DNA from: Botryllus schlosseri | Lineage: Eukaryota; Chordata; Ascidiacea; Stolidobranchia; Styelidae | Length of the DNA stretch: 29,299 nt | Assembly (NCBI GenBank): GCA_000444245.1 | Contig: ATSW01010806.1 | Location: 1 to 29,299, forward strand | Reading direction: 5' to 3' | Shown here: positions 19,630 to 28,570 of the stretch, one piece after another | Layout: each line of letters starts with the position of its first letter | Numbering within the stretch: the stretch's first letter is position 1 | The notes under the pieces: model-generated | What the model was told of the DNA's origin: nothing | The model's input: only the letters and a program-made list of their open reading frames with translations | Database searches by the model: none | Made by a program: the position numbers and the translations under genes

Positions 19630-20240
19630 GTGTCCAATAGGGCTCGTCAAAAATGACTTTTTTTCTCAAATCGTACTGGCTACCTGATAAAATTGTTGGG
19701 TTACCTAATTTAAACCTGCTCGCAAAATTTGGTTCAATTCCAGCCAGTAACCGCTTTGCTACAGGATAAGAAAGTTTCTATTTATTTCTGATCACCCCTT
19801 GAAAGTGTTAGACCGTCTATAGAAACGATGCTCACCAAATTCGGTTCAATTCCAACCAGTGTAAACGGAGTTATTGCCGTCGAAAAATTTGGATTTGAAT
19901 AATATAGTATTTACGGTGACCGATTCTTCGTTTATTTATTAAAGTTGTGCTCACCGTAAATACTATTTTATTCAAATCAAAATTTTTCGACGACAATTAA
20001 CTCCGCTTCCACTGGTCGGAATTGAACCAAATTTGGTGAGCATCGTTTCTATAGACAGTCTAACACTTTCAAGGGGTGATCAGAAAATTTTAGAAACTTT
20101 CTTATCCTGTAGCGAAGCGGTTACTGGCTGGAATTGAACCAAATTTTGTGAGCAGGCTTAAATTAGGTAACCCAACAATTTTATCAGGTAGCCAGTACGA
20201 TTTGAGAAAAAAGTCATTTTTGAAGAGCCCTAGTGTTCAA
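19630..20240. mobile_element. Foldback hAT element, 595 bp with 282-bp arms and 8-bp TSD
   Basis: Element 19638-20232 is almost entirely a palindrome: left arm 19638-19919 and right arm 19951-20232, both 282 bp, around a 31-bp loop. The tips are TAGGGCTC and GAGCCCTA. Flanks GTGTCCAA and GTGTTCAA differ at one base and fit the hAT target pattern (T at 2, A at 7); the TAGGG tip resembles Ac-type hAT ends. Each arm carries two copies of the word CAAATTTGGTTCAATTCCA about 130 bp apart. There is no coding frame. Arms differ at only a modest number of positions, so it is fairly young. It lies in the B-C intron of the minus-strand gene. Confidence 0.88.
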
Positions 20241-20347
20241 GCATCTGTCGTGGTTTGGGATGATTGTAAAACCTCACTGAAGATATTTTTGTGAGTTCGG
20301 GACACCGTTTTCATATTGCACACTGCCTTGGAAATCTTCGAACTTAC

Positions 20348-20431
20348 ATGGCGAATCGTGTGCCAAATTATGCTCAGTTTGAGGTAAGATAGGTAAGAGA
20401 TTAGCTCTCGCTGCCTTCGAACAAACGAGAT
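20348..20431 (-). CDS. Exon B of the minus-strand myristoylated-protein gene
   Basis: This 84-nt exon lies between an acceptor ending TTTCTCGAG and a strong donor CCAT|GTAAGT (20347-20342). It takes in phase 1 from exon A and leaves in phase 1. The frame reads LVCSKAARANLLPILPQTEH and goes on to NLAHDSP. The intron to exon A would be only 95 nt. A second AG ending CTTGAAG, eight bases beyond the end of the pyrimidine-rich stretch, has a better tract, but in the exon A phase it gives an early stop; this junction is therefore the least certain in the 5' half. The GTAAGT donor and the phase match to exon C, more than 4.6 kb away, are the main support. Confidence 0.5.
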
Positions 20432-20526
20432 CTCGAGAAACATGCAACTTCAAGAATCCGGGAGCATAGCAGCGAAGAAAATATGATCGATCCCGCCCCG
20501 GATTTTGGAGACGTTCTTCGACTCAC

Positions 20527-20662
20527 TCTTGTAGTATCCCTTCGGTTTTTTTAGACTCCATCGTTTACTCTTCTTCCTCGAAAACGCCCCGAAATCGTCC
20601 GAGTATGGGCTCCAGTTCTTATCATAGTCGCGTTTGTCGCTGGAATTCAACGCGTTTCCCAT
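20527..20662 (-). CDS. Exon A, first coding exon of an unidentified N-myristoylated protein
   Basis: The reading frame starts at ATG 20662-20660 in a near-ideal context (GCCGCA before ATGG) and runs 45 codons plus one base to a GTGAGT donor (20526-20521), leaving phase 1. The protein opens MGNALNSS, which fits the N-myristoylation pattern (Gly2, small residue at position 6). Residues 29-45 are strongly basic with an embedded Trp-Ser (SRKKSKRWSLKK), resembling a myristoyl plus basic-patch membrane anchor with possible PKC sites; that function is inference. Codons favour G/C third positions, unlike the flanks. If the donor is not used, the frame stays open to 70 codons (stop at 20450), so a short unspliced product is the alternative. 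A TATA-like run lies about 30 bases upstream. I do not recognise the family. Confidence 0.62.
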
Positions 20663-20706
20663 TGCGGCTCAATGAAGGCGCACCACTCGTTATAATATAA
20701 TATACA
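20663..20706 (-). promoter_or_regulatory. Putative core promoter of the myristoylated-protein gene
   Basis: Immediately upstream of the exon A ATG (minus strand) there is a TATA-like run (TATATTATATTATA on the minus strand, plus positions 20691-20704) about 30 bases before the start codon. If used, the 5'UTR would be only a few bases long, so the real start site may lie elsewhere. A plus-strand ATG frame starts at 20732, so a bidirectional promoter is possible but unproven. Confidence 0.25.
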
Positions 20707-20731
20707 ACCGCTCTATAGCAAGACTATTTAC

Positions 20732-20923
20732 ATGAATAAAAATAGCTCTGAAACCATTGCCAGAAAAAAGGACATGTTACTAGAAACAACGCCTCGTCAT
20801 CGCCTCCGAAATAACGTACAACTAGGTGAGTACCAGTATCTAAGTATAGTTAAATCACCAATAGACTTTCAGAATGACAACACCGCCATGTCAAGCCATG
20901 ATGAACAACGATACGACTGGTAG
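20732..20923 (+). CDS. Small ORF divergent from the myristoylated-protein gene
   Basis: A 63-codon ATG frame starting MNKNSSETIARKKD, head to head with exon A only 70 bases away. It contains a textbook donor-like site CTAG|GTGAGTACC at 20827 and an acceptor-like ACTTTCAG 47 bases later, but splicing them moves the frame to an early stop, whereas the unspliced frame continues to RYDW and then TAG. Polar, no recognised domain. It could be a small protein, a leader of a divergent transcript, or chance. Confidence 0.22.
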   Translation: MNKNSSETIARKKDMLLETTPRHRLRNNVQLGEYQYLSIVKSPIDFQNDNTAMSSHDEQRYDW

Positions 20924-22700
20924 TTAATTTTTGTACAGATAGAGGGTGCTGACGAGGGTACTATGCTTCGTTATATTATACTAGGCTCGTATAAGCTGTC
21001 GGACGTGTCGGTGTCGGTATACAAACTCTTCCTATCATTCTACGGTAGTTTCGCGCGCGCTAACGTATCGCACTCGGCCGATAGCGAATGAATGGCAGAT
21101 TTACAATTATTCGCTTTAAGAAATAAAACCGCCTGTCATAATTGATGAAAACGATCCAATCATTCTCACGCCGGACAATAATTTACAACGGTTGAAGAGC
21201 ATCGCGTAGTAAACGCGCTACGCTACCAAGGGCGTCAAACGACCGCAGGAAACTGACAAAACTTGATATATTACTCCAACATGGAGACGTAACTCTAGTA
21301 AGGTTTATTTTTCCCAAGATGCTTCGCTTGCTATATACAATACCACCTGTTTATTTACGTAATAGCCGCTACTATTTACGTAGCTTCAACCATCATATAT
21401 TCGCGCTGTGATCTACATACAATTAATTGTATTCACCACAAAATTTATCTCGCCCTTTGGAGTGCGCTTTGTGTTATGTAATATTCGCTATTCACTGTTT
21501 TTACCTTCACATGGTATCATGTACTATGACATCGACCATTGCTAATAGCTGCAGTAGACTGGGTCACTATGCTGTACTTATTTCTAGCTGATAGGGTGCC
21601 TATATAAAACATTTATCCAACTAATATTTGTTTATAATACAATTCTTTCATGAACTGCATCCAATCTTTTTGTGTCATATTATACAATTTTAATTCTATA
21701 GTTGATTTTTGCAATGATAGATATATTATCGCTGACCTTACGCTGCTAAGACCTCCAGCTATCTCATGTCAAGTCAAAAAAAATTGCAGACACCCGGCAC
21801 TACACGATCATAAGTCGGAATACTCATACTTCGATTAATTCATTACAAAGCGCATCCGACTCCGCGTTCTAAACATTAATTATGAAACACCGGATAAGCC
21901 CGGATTACATGCAGCTGTCCATATTCCCAAATCCGGCAGGTGGTTCGCGGACCGCGTTGTCCATGTCTACGCAAAGTCTTTCAAAAGTAGCATTAAAATT
22001 GCGTCTACGAATGCAGCGATGTTTTCATAGATTTCGGTATGTACACAGGGTACATAAACATACCGGGCGTGGGTTACATGGGTTACAAAACAGGTAAATG
22101 GCACTTCTGGCGTCACATCTTGCTTCAACAACCACTCCACTGGGGAAACGGGTCACATAGGCAATTCCTTTCGAGATATATCTAACATTTAGCCCCTTCT
22201 TGGAGTTGGTAGACGAAAGCACATTCCACCCCTAGGATCGATCTCCATCAGGGCTGGTGCATCTGAATCCTTCTCACCCAATGCAAAGCGAAATCTTGCA
22301 CGATAGAGTGGCATTAGCCTCATTCGCATTCTACGCTAAGGTACAAATCGACGAAATATATTCGGCTTACAGCATATAAGTGTACTGCGGTGTACAAAAT
22401 CGGAATCAATTGCTAAATGCATACACGAATGTGTTTTTATTGCTCAGGCAGCAGAGAGACGACTCCTGGCGAAACTTCTGCCTCGCATTTTTAGAACAGA
22501 TGAGCGACCTTTTCACCTCGCTTCATGCAAGTGCATTAATTAAGTGCCAAGTTTAAAATCAATCCCTGGAGAGACAACGTGAACAGATTGCCAGCAATAG
22601 CGTACATATGGTCGATTGCAATATGTCACCTGCTTTAAGGTAGCTTCTCATCGCGAATATGTATGGTTGGACAGCAGAATCGTAAACGTGCAAACTACTG
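20924..22700. other. Intergenic, no convincing gene
   Basis: Upstream side of the myristoylated-protein gene. A plus frame at 21882 (ATG, starting MKHRISPDYMQLSIFPNPAG) ends at TAG beyond 22090 and has a CAG|GTGG donor-like site at 21938-21943; the minus strand over the same bases reads MDNAVREPPAGFGNMDSCM then stop after an acceptor-like TTTGCGTAG. Neither is decisive. The remainder is A+T-rich without repeats that I can delimit. Confidence 0.3.
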
Positions 22701-22960
22701 GGTTTTTAAAATGCGGAGCTCGGAACTAAAACTACTCAGCATTCACCTTTGGAAACTCGCAACTAGAACTGGAACTAAAAATCTGCAACTAACTATTAAC
22801 TGATAATATAAACAGATGAATTGCAATTGAGCCAAGGCATATCGGGTATAGAATCGGCATTTCCAGAGGCATCGAATTGGAAATGGGAGAGGTTCAGACG
22901 CATAAAACCCACCCCTGGCTACGCCAGTGTTAGTAGTGATGGCTCTGAAATAGCAACGGC
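22701..22960. repeat. R3 repeat copy (CTAGAA words plus CCTGGCTACGCCAG block)
   Basis: Contains GGAACTAAAACTACTC, CGCAACTAGAACTGGAACT, then ACCCCTGGCTACGCCAGTG and TTAGTAGTGATGGCTCTGAAAT. The last two blocks recur at 28465-28495, and inverted at 4660-4700. CTGGCTACGCCA is a common end or subterminal word of mobile elements in aquatic animals. Confidence 0.5.
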
Positions 22961-23815
22961 CGGAAGAACATCACATAAAACAGAACATCGGTATCACGAT
23001 TCACTTAGCGTATGTACAAGCAAATCCAGTTGAAAATGAACGTCAGGTGATGATCAATTTATGATCAATTCCATATTGCCGAGTCTGTTCAATAATTTAC
23101 GGCCGAAATATTGTCGTATCACGGTAAGTAGCTTGATCCAATCAATTGCAAATTGATGGCCTTCTAAATTGATAAATCGAATACTGCAGAGACATCGCGA
23201 GTCATCCGGATTTCGTTCGTGATTTTCCGTTTCAATACCCGGTCTATTGGGTCCAGTTTATAACACATGCTATGCTCGTTTTGTCTCCAAGCCATCAAGC
23301 TGAGGACATTTTTACGACCGGAAGCCATAATCTATTGAAAGAAGTACTAAAATTTCATTGCTCTTGTGTAAACCTTTACCCTCGCGGTAAGTTGTCACAA
23401 TACAGACGCATCACATGCTGTAGTCACACATTAGGATAATGGATCCGAAAACATAAATCTATGCGCAAATATATGACGGGACGATCCCAAGCGACGATCA
23501 ATTAGTACAAAACGCGACCCATTGCCAGAACATATCGCAGTAAATTGTAAGATGAGAGTATTGAGTCATATTAACCATACGCCATATTCGTGCATGCACT
23601 ATGTACTGTACTTATCTATAAGCTCTTTTTAACTGTACAAAGTTCATAATATCCCCATCTTTCTGACTCAATGGTTACTAACCGGGTAAACGCTTATGCT
23701 AATCTACAGAGCTTCGGCTAGCCCCCACTTTAAGCCAAGTCACAACGATATAAATCTTAACATATTACACACCTCCTAATTACTGTGCAATATTGTTGCA
23801 CAAAATTTGCATTAA
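22961..23815. other. No gene identified
   Basis: Donor-like GTAAGT words at 23124 and 23390 (plus strand) have no open frame of note before them. Confidence 0.35.
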
Positions 23816-23817
23816 GA

Positions 23818-24128
23818 GTCTAGTTCAGTGGGTTTTAACCTTCGACCGGGCGAGCCTCAAATTTTCCCCCAGTCATAAAAACAGATCCCAACACAATAGA
23901 CATCTAGTACATAACTACTACAAAGAACCGCTGCAAAAAACGAACTGTGCGTATTGCATCAACAACAGCGTCAAAGGAAAAAAACATTCAAACATGATTT
24001 TCACACAAAATGAATATTAACTGCAAATCAGTGCGGCTTCTGCTGTATTAGTCTGGCGAGTGTCTTGACCCCAACCGAACCCCTGATATTGGCTCCGCGA
24101 ACCCCGGTTAAAAACTACTGTTTTAGCT
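23818..24128. mobile_element. Small hAT MITE, 295 bp
   Basis: Element 23826-24120 starts CAGTGGGTTTTAACC and ends GGTTAAAAACTACTG, a 15-bp inverted pair with two mismatches; beyond it both sides have C/G-rich blocks with GAGCC or GGCTC. Flanking 8-mers GTCTAGTT and TTTTAGCT agree at five positions. Non-coding. Confidence 0.65.
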
Positions 24129-24138
24129 ATTTCTCCAA

Positions 24139-24402
24139 ATGCGCGTTATCACACTAACTCCTTGGCCCTTCGTCAGACTATATACGATGACCAGGAATGT
24201 TACAGTAGCTATAGAATATATGCTCTCTGACCATGCACTTGAACACGATGTAAACATTTTTGATTGCGGTCTGCAACCCGTAATATTCAAGTCCAAACAT
24301 CTCATCAACCCTTGCCGCCCGTGCAATCATAATGCTCCAGGCAAGAACCACTTAAAGTTTACTAAACGACTGCTGAAGTCCCGCTCGCTAATTGATCGCT
24401 GA
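24139..24402 (+). CDS. Unidentified ATG open frame, 87 codons
   Basis: MRVITLTPWPFVRLYTMTRN through VAIEYMLSDHALEHDVNIFD to SRSLIDR and TGA. It starts 19 bases after a hAT MITE. Codon bias is weak and no domain is recognised. Confidence 0.2.
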   Translation: MRVITLTPWPFVRLYTMTRNVTVAIEYMLSDHALEHDVNIFDCGLQPVIFKSKHLINPCRPCNHNAPGKNHLKFTKRLLKSRSLIDR

Positions 24403-24435
24403 AGGCTGGATGTCACAAAACATCTCGACTCGACA

Positions 24436-24607
24436 GATTTCAAGGACACTTCAGCGCGCTGCGCGGGACCGCGGCGATTTTCGCAAATGCGGGATTGATC
24501 TCGATGTTGCGATTCGACGCAGTATTGATAATGCTCACTCATTCGTACAACAGATTAACATTTACTCTGTCGGTGCATTTACGCGATTACGAATGCTCGC
24601 GAGTTAG
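24436..24607 (+). CDS. Possible terminal exon with nearby AATAAA
   Basis: After an AG in CTCGACTCGACAG the plus frame reads ISRTLQRAARDRGDFRKCGI then DLDVAIRRSIDNAHSFVQQI and ends LRMLAS, stop TAG at 24605. AATAAA follows 20 bases later (24627-24632). The stretch is CpG-rich, and two minus-strand frames are also open across it, so the strand is uncertain. No domain recognised. Confidence 0.25.
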
Positions 24608-24796
24608 CCACAAATATACAACTTGAAATAAACACATATACACATCGTGTATTTAACCAATTCATATTTAGCGTGGGTTTGAATCTAATAAAAGACATTT
24701 TCTGGTTAAAAGTTTAGCTTTTATACCATTCCAATGGCTGAAAATGTGACAAATACCCAAATTATCATGGGGATATATACCAGATTTGTACGAACT

Positions 24797-24964
24797 CCTA
24801 GATTTCAAAGTGCACAACTAAAACTAGAGCTGGAACTGCACACTTTTCGAAATCCGCAACTAGAACTAGAACTGAAAGTACTCACTTTTCAAAGTCCGCA
24901 ACAAGAAGCACAACTAGACCTACTGACTTTTGACAATCCGCACCGAGAACTAGAACTAGAATTA
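24797..24964 (+). repeat. 42-bp minisatellite, four units, open in one frame
   Basis: Units at 24797-24838, 24839-24880, 24881-24922 and 24923-24964, each with CACTTTTCRAARTCCGCAAC followed by CTAGAACTAGAACT-type words. As 42 is divisible by three, an 81-codon ATG frame (24734-24979) stays open with 14-residue repeats such as LTFQSPQ and LELEL. This is most simply a repeat, not a protein. Confidence 0.75.
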
Positions 24965-25070
24965 CTCGAAAAACAGTAGTTCCTTGGCCGTCAAGGCACT
25001 AGATCGGTGGCCCGTGGGCCTTGCGATACTCAAGTTTCGTAGGCCCCGGCCCACTACACCTCTGCGATAT
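24965..25070 (-). repeat. R3 repeat, GC-rich block
   Basis: AACAGTAGTTCCTTGGCCGTC, GGTGGCCCGTGGGCCTTGCG, ATACTCAAG and CGTAGGCCCCGGCC; inverted counterpart of 4686-4720. It continues the minisatellite as one R3 unit. Confidence 0.45.
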
Positions 25071-25349
25071 ATTCATAAGAATTGGGATATTTCACTCGTT
25101 TTAACGAATTGGAATGAATATGAAGGCCAAGTTCATTACCAGAAATTGCCACTTTGCATCCTAGGCTATAGTGTAAATCTGTTTAATGTAAGGTATCTCC
25201 CACTCGCGTATTTACAGTGTATCAATAATAGTTTGAAAACATTATTATAAAATTTAATCGTGAATCATCAAAACCTCTTCCTATACTACAAGGCTGCTAA
25301 CATTACGTTGCATCAGAGTGCCACTAGACTTGTAAATTTTATTGGATTT

Positions 25350-25675
25350 TCAAATGCGCAACTAGAACTAAAACTACACACTTTTCAAACTAGCAACTAC
25401 AACTAGAACTAGAACTAGAACTAAGTAACTCGCAACTAACAAAATTCAATTCTGAACACCTTATCGGACTCGGAATGGCTTTCCACGTGACCATCAGTGC
25501 AAGCTTGAAATGTTAAGATTTAAGCCCCCAAACTCCACTCCTAGCTACGCCACTCAATGAATGCAAGAACATGACACAACAGAACACCGCGCAGCTGGAA
25601 CTAAAACTACCTCGCAACTAGAAATCGAAATATAGCGAATCAAGAAGTAGTTGGCTGACCGCCAACTGGGCACTA
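25350..25675. repeat. R3 repeat copy with CTAGAA arrays
   Basis: GCGCAACTAGAACTAAAACT, ACAACTAGAACTAGAACTAG, CACTCCTAGCTACGCCACTC, GAACTAAAACTACCTCGCAAC and TAGTTGGCTGACCGCCAACTG occur in order. The last word pairs with GTTGACGGTCAACTAC-type words at 4483 and 7590. Confidence 0.5.
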
Positions 25676-25948
25676 GGCAGTTGTACCAGTCTGCAGTTCA
25701 CAGTACTTACGTCACAGCCAACACTACATACTGTGTTGTGAATATTGTCTCGTAAATCGACCGCAAATACTTAACATACGCGCGCGGTTCATAGATCTCA
25801 TGTGGGCGCGCAAACATCTCTATTCTATCAGATCTTGTGTTAATACCTGACTGGCGAAAAGGTTATCTGCATTAATACCGTGACGAAATTGCAGGTGCCA
25901 TTCATGGGTCGCAAGCACGATTAGCGACACATTTTAATCCATTCCAGA

Positions 25949-26173
25949 TTGATGGTTATCGCGCGACGGCGAGCTTTCAGACGCGCGATTTTGCCGCTAC
26001 GAGCGAGTCAATATTTGATTGTCACACATCGTACGGTACACAGTCAACGTTATACGACTTGTACCTGCGTGGGTGAAGAGTGTTTGTGCTACAAAAATAC
26101 ATTGCGAAAGTCTGCGACTGTACGAATGGTCGCGAAACGCTATTCTGCACAGTGCACAATGGCGATAATCTGA
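25949..26173 (+). CDS. Unidentified CpG-rich open frame
   Basis: ATG at 25952 opens VIARRRAFRRAILPLRASQY and ends KRYSAQCTMAII then stop, 73 codons. Arg-rich and CpG-rich. It has no good homology clue; may be a chance frame in a CpG-rich patch. Confidence 0.17.
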   Translation: MMVIARRRAFRRAILPLRASQYLIVTHRTVHSQRYTTCTCVGEECLCYKNTLRKSATVRMVAKRYSAQCTMAII

Positions 26174-26389
26174 CAGTCACGGGCGGGTGCTAATGAATTC
26201 ACACTGGATATTGGATGTATCTTCCACATGGTCGATCAAAACAGTGGGTCACGCACCCAACATGTTCCGCATTCGGTTTAAACTAGGAGAGCAATGTAGT
26301 GACGGATTTTGACTTCAAATGAAACGACAATTAGCTGCCTTGGCTTGTAGGCAAAATGCGTAAATGCATTAATCGAACGTTCATTACAA

Positions 26390-26615
26390 GAGTTGGGAGA
26401 CTACTAAATTTTCATCTTGTCCAAATTAGATTAGAATTAGAATTACTGAATCCGAAAAACTTGGTAATTGAATTAAATTCTCATCAGAATGAAGTACAAC
26501 AAAACAGTTTTCCTGCAGCATGTTCAGGTAAACCAGAAATTAGGTTAGAATATAAATTATCTGTAGTTGTCCAAGCCTGCTCAGTGCTCAGTATTAACAG
26601 ACTAATATCCGCTAT
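26390..26615 (+). repeat. R2 dispersed repeat copy
   Basis: AATTAGATTAGAATTAGAATT, ACTGAATCCG, TTTTCCTGCAGCATGTTCAGG, AAACCAGAAATTAGG and TAGTTGTCCAAG match the R2 order of 3860-4090; the CACTATAC target word is replaced here. Confidence 0.55.
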
Positions 26616-27412
26616 GATTACCTGAAGTCCGTCAACATCGCTGTAAGCTATAATTGGGCGGTATTTATGCAGTTTTTACATTGGTGCTAAGACAGGGTTT
26701 ACATGCAATTTCGTCGTAATGAGTTGTAAAACCGAAGGAGGTTGGAAGGAGGAACAATAAAACATTCACACACGAATCCAAATCTGACTTAAATCTAAGC
26801 CAGGGGTGGGCAAACTTTTGAGCTCGCGGGCCGCATTCAACATCTGAATTCATTCGCGGGCCGCACTATATAAAATTGGGATTATAAACCAAAACGCAAT
26901 ATTGATATATGATTATATATAGTGAGGACATGGAGACAATATATGTGCTTATTTAAAACAAGCCAAATATTGCTTTGATGATATCGTACACGAGTCAGAA
27001 ACATATCGCGGCGAGATTTCATAGGCAGGCGGACCGCAATAATCAAGTTGTCAAAACTATAGAGATAAAAGGCGGTTGGCCCGATTCTTAGAATAGGATT
27101 GAAATATAAATCTGTGAGCAGTGATCTGTTCATAGATTTAGTAATTCCACTTTGGGCTCAGTTCCAGGACACACAATGCTGACAGCATCATAACCATGTT
27201 AGCTTCAAACACGCTTCTACTATGTGTAGATAAAATATAAATGCCCCCATTCCACGCATACAGACAACGAATGTACAAGACTCGCCCGAATCGGTTTTTT
27301 ATAAGCACATCACTGAAATAATTAAAAATGAAGTGGGCAATCTGAAATCTCACTGGTTATCCAAATTATGTCAATCTCGTTGCAGCTATCCCGCTGTGAT
27401 ATCAAGTATTTA

Positions 27413-27745
27413 CCTTAGATCAGTGGTTCTCAAACTTTTTAAGACACGCCCCGCCCCTTTATGATGGTCAAAGATTTCGCGCCCCCTTTTCGTCATATCA
27501 CAAAACGCAACCACGATGCTAGCAAACCTAACGGGTAGTTTGATGGCGTGGAAGGTTACGACTGTGGATGAGAGATTTTTAAATATGTAATTCAGACTAA
27601 ATACCTAGCAATAACAATGAATTGGATGAAAATCGCGCCGTGCGCGAAAAATTTTTTCATTCGAGCTCAGCTTCGCGCCCCTTTCAGATGCTTTCACGCC
27701 TACAAGGCGGGCGCGCCCACCAGTTTGAAAACCACTGTCTTAGAA
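27413..27745. mobile_element. Nested hAT MITE, 317 bp, inside the larger hAT
   Basis: Element 27421-27737 starts CAGTGGTTCTCAAACTTTTT and ends AGTTTGAAAACCACTG. Flanks CCTTAGAT and TCTTAGAA share CTTAGA. Inside are CGCCCCGCCCC and GGCGGGCGCG blocks. Being inside the 26801-27910 element, it inserted later. Confidence 0.85.
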
Positions 27746-27781
27746 TTATCATGGTGAAATATAATTATCATGGTGAAATAT
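27744..27781. repeat. 19-bp tandem duplication
   Basis: AATTATCATGGTGAAATAT occurs twice in tandem, exactly, six bases after the nested hAT. Confidence 0.9.
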
Positions 27782-27990
27782 AGTAAGAAAAATTTAATCA
27801 AGTCCCTGCATTAATTCGATTTTTAGTACGCATTTTATCAAAATTTAAAAAAGTTTCTTTAGACTCTCACGGGCCGCAAAAAACGGCGAGCCGTAGTTTG
27901 CCCACCCCTGATCTAAGCCGATCCGATGTTTAAGCAGACTAAATATTCCGTATACAGCTATACACTCAGTACTGAAAACCGTACCAGGTT

Positions 27991-28044
27991 TGTACAAACT
28001 ACCGGCTTTTCAAAACTTGTACAAACTACCGGCTTTTCAAAACT
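27991..28044. repeat. 27-bp tandem duplication in an R3 region
   Basis: TGTACAAACTACCGGCTTTT plus CAAAACT is present twice in perfect tandem, then continues as GCAACTAGAACCAGAACT, an R3-type array. Confidence 0.9.
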
Positions 28045-28139
28045 TGCAACTAGAACCAGAACTCAACTGAAGTAGAACTAATTAGATTCAATTCCGAAGC
28101 AACTAGTATGAATTAGCTCTGAAAATATCGTATATAGAA

Positions 28140-28432
28140 TAGGGCTCTTCAAAAACGACTTTTTTCTCAAATCGCTCTGGCTGCTTGATAAAATTGTTAG
28201 ATGACCTAATTTAAGCCTACATACCAAATTTGGTTCAATTCCAACCAGTAGCCGCATTGCTACAGGAGAAGAAAGTTTCTATTTATCATATAAAAATAAA
28301 TAACAAAAAATTTGAAAATGTTATGTTCACCCCACGAAAGTGTTAGGTTGTCTATAGAAACGATGTTCACCAAATTTGGTTCAATTTCATTCAACCAGTG
28401 GGAGCGGAGTTATTGCCGTCGGAAAATTTGGA
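28140..28432. mobile_element. Half copy of the foldback hAT
   Basis: Starts TAGGGCTCTTCAAAAACGAC and follows the left arm of the 595-bp element (TAAAATTGTTAGATGACCTA, CAAATTTGGTTCAATTCCAACC, AAGTGTTAGGTTGTCTATAG, GGAGTTATTGCCGTCG) up to 28432, then joins R3 sequence (CCTGGCTACGCCAGTAGTGATG). The second arm is absent. A small A+T-rich insert lies near 28280-28325. The left flank ATATAGAA fits the hAT target pattern. Confidence 0.8.
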
Positions 28433-28570
28433 TGGGAGGGATTTCGTCCCCTAGTCCTACTCCCTGGCTACGCCAGTAGTGATGACTCTGGAACTAGAAC
28501 TACCCACTTTCTAAAATCCGCAACTATAGCTAGATTTTGAGCTAGTCACTTTCAAACTACCGGTACCTGT
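28433..28570. repeat. R3 repeat copy at the foldback junction
   Basis: CTCCCTGGCTACGCCAGTAG, TGATGACTCTGGAACTAGAAC and CGCAACTATAGCTAG; the same order as 22905-22950. Confidence 0.5.

Larger units (their letters stand above)
26793..27918. mobile_element. hAT element with perfect 8-bp TSD, containing a second hAT
   Basis: Element 26801-27910 starts CAGGGGTGGGCAAACTTTTG and ends AGTTTGCCCACCCCTG, classic hAT tips, with CGGGCCGC or GCGGCCCG-type blocks just inside. Target duplication ATCTAAGC is perfect (26793-26800, 27911-27918). It is 1110 bp, about 785 bp without the nested insert and its duplication. Frames inside (up to 83 codons) show no transposase motif, so it is non-autonomous. Confidence 0.9.
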
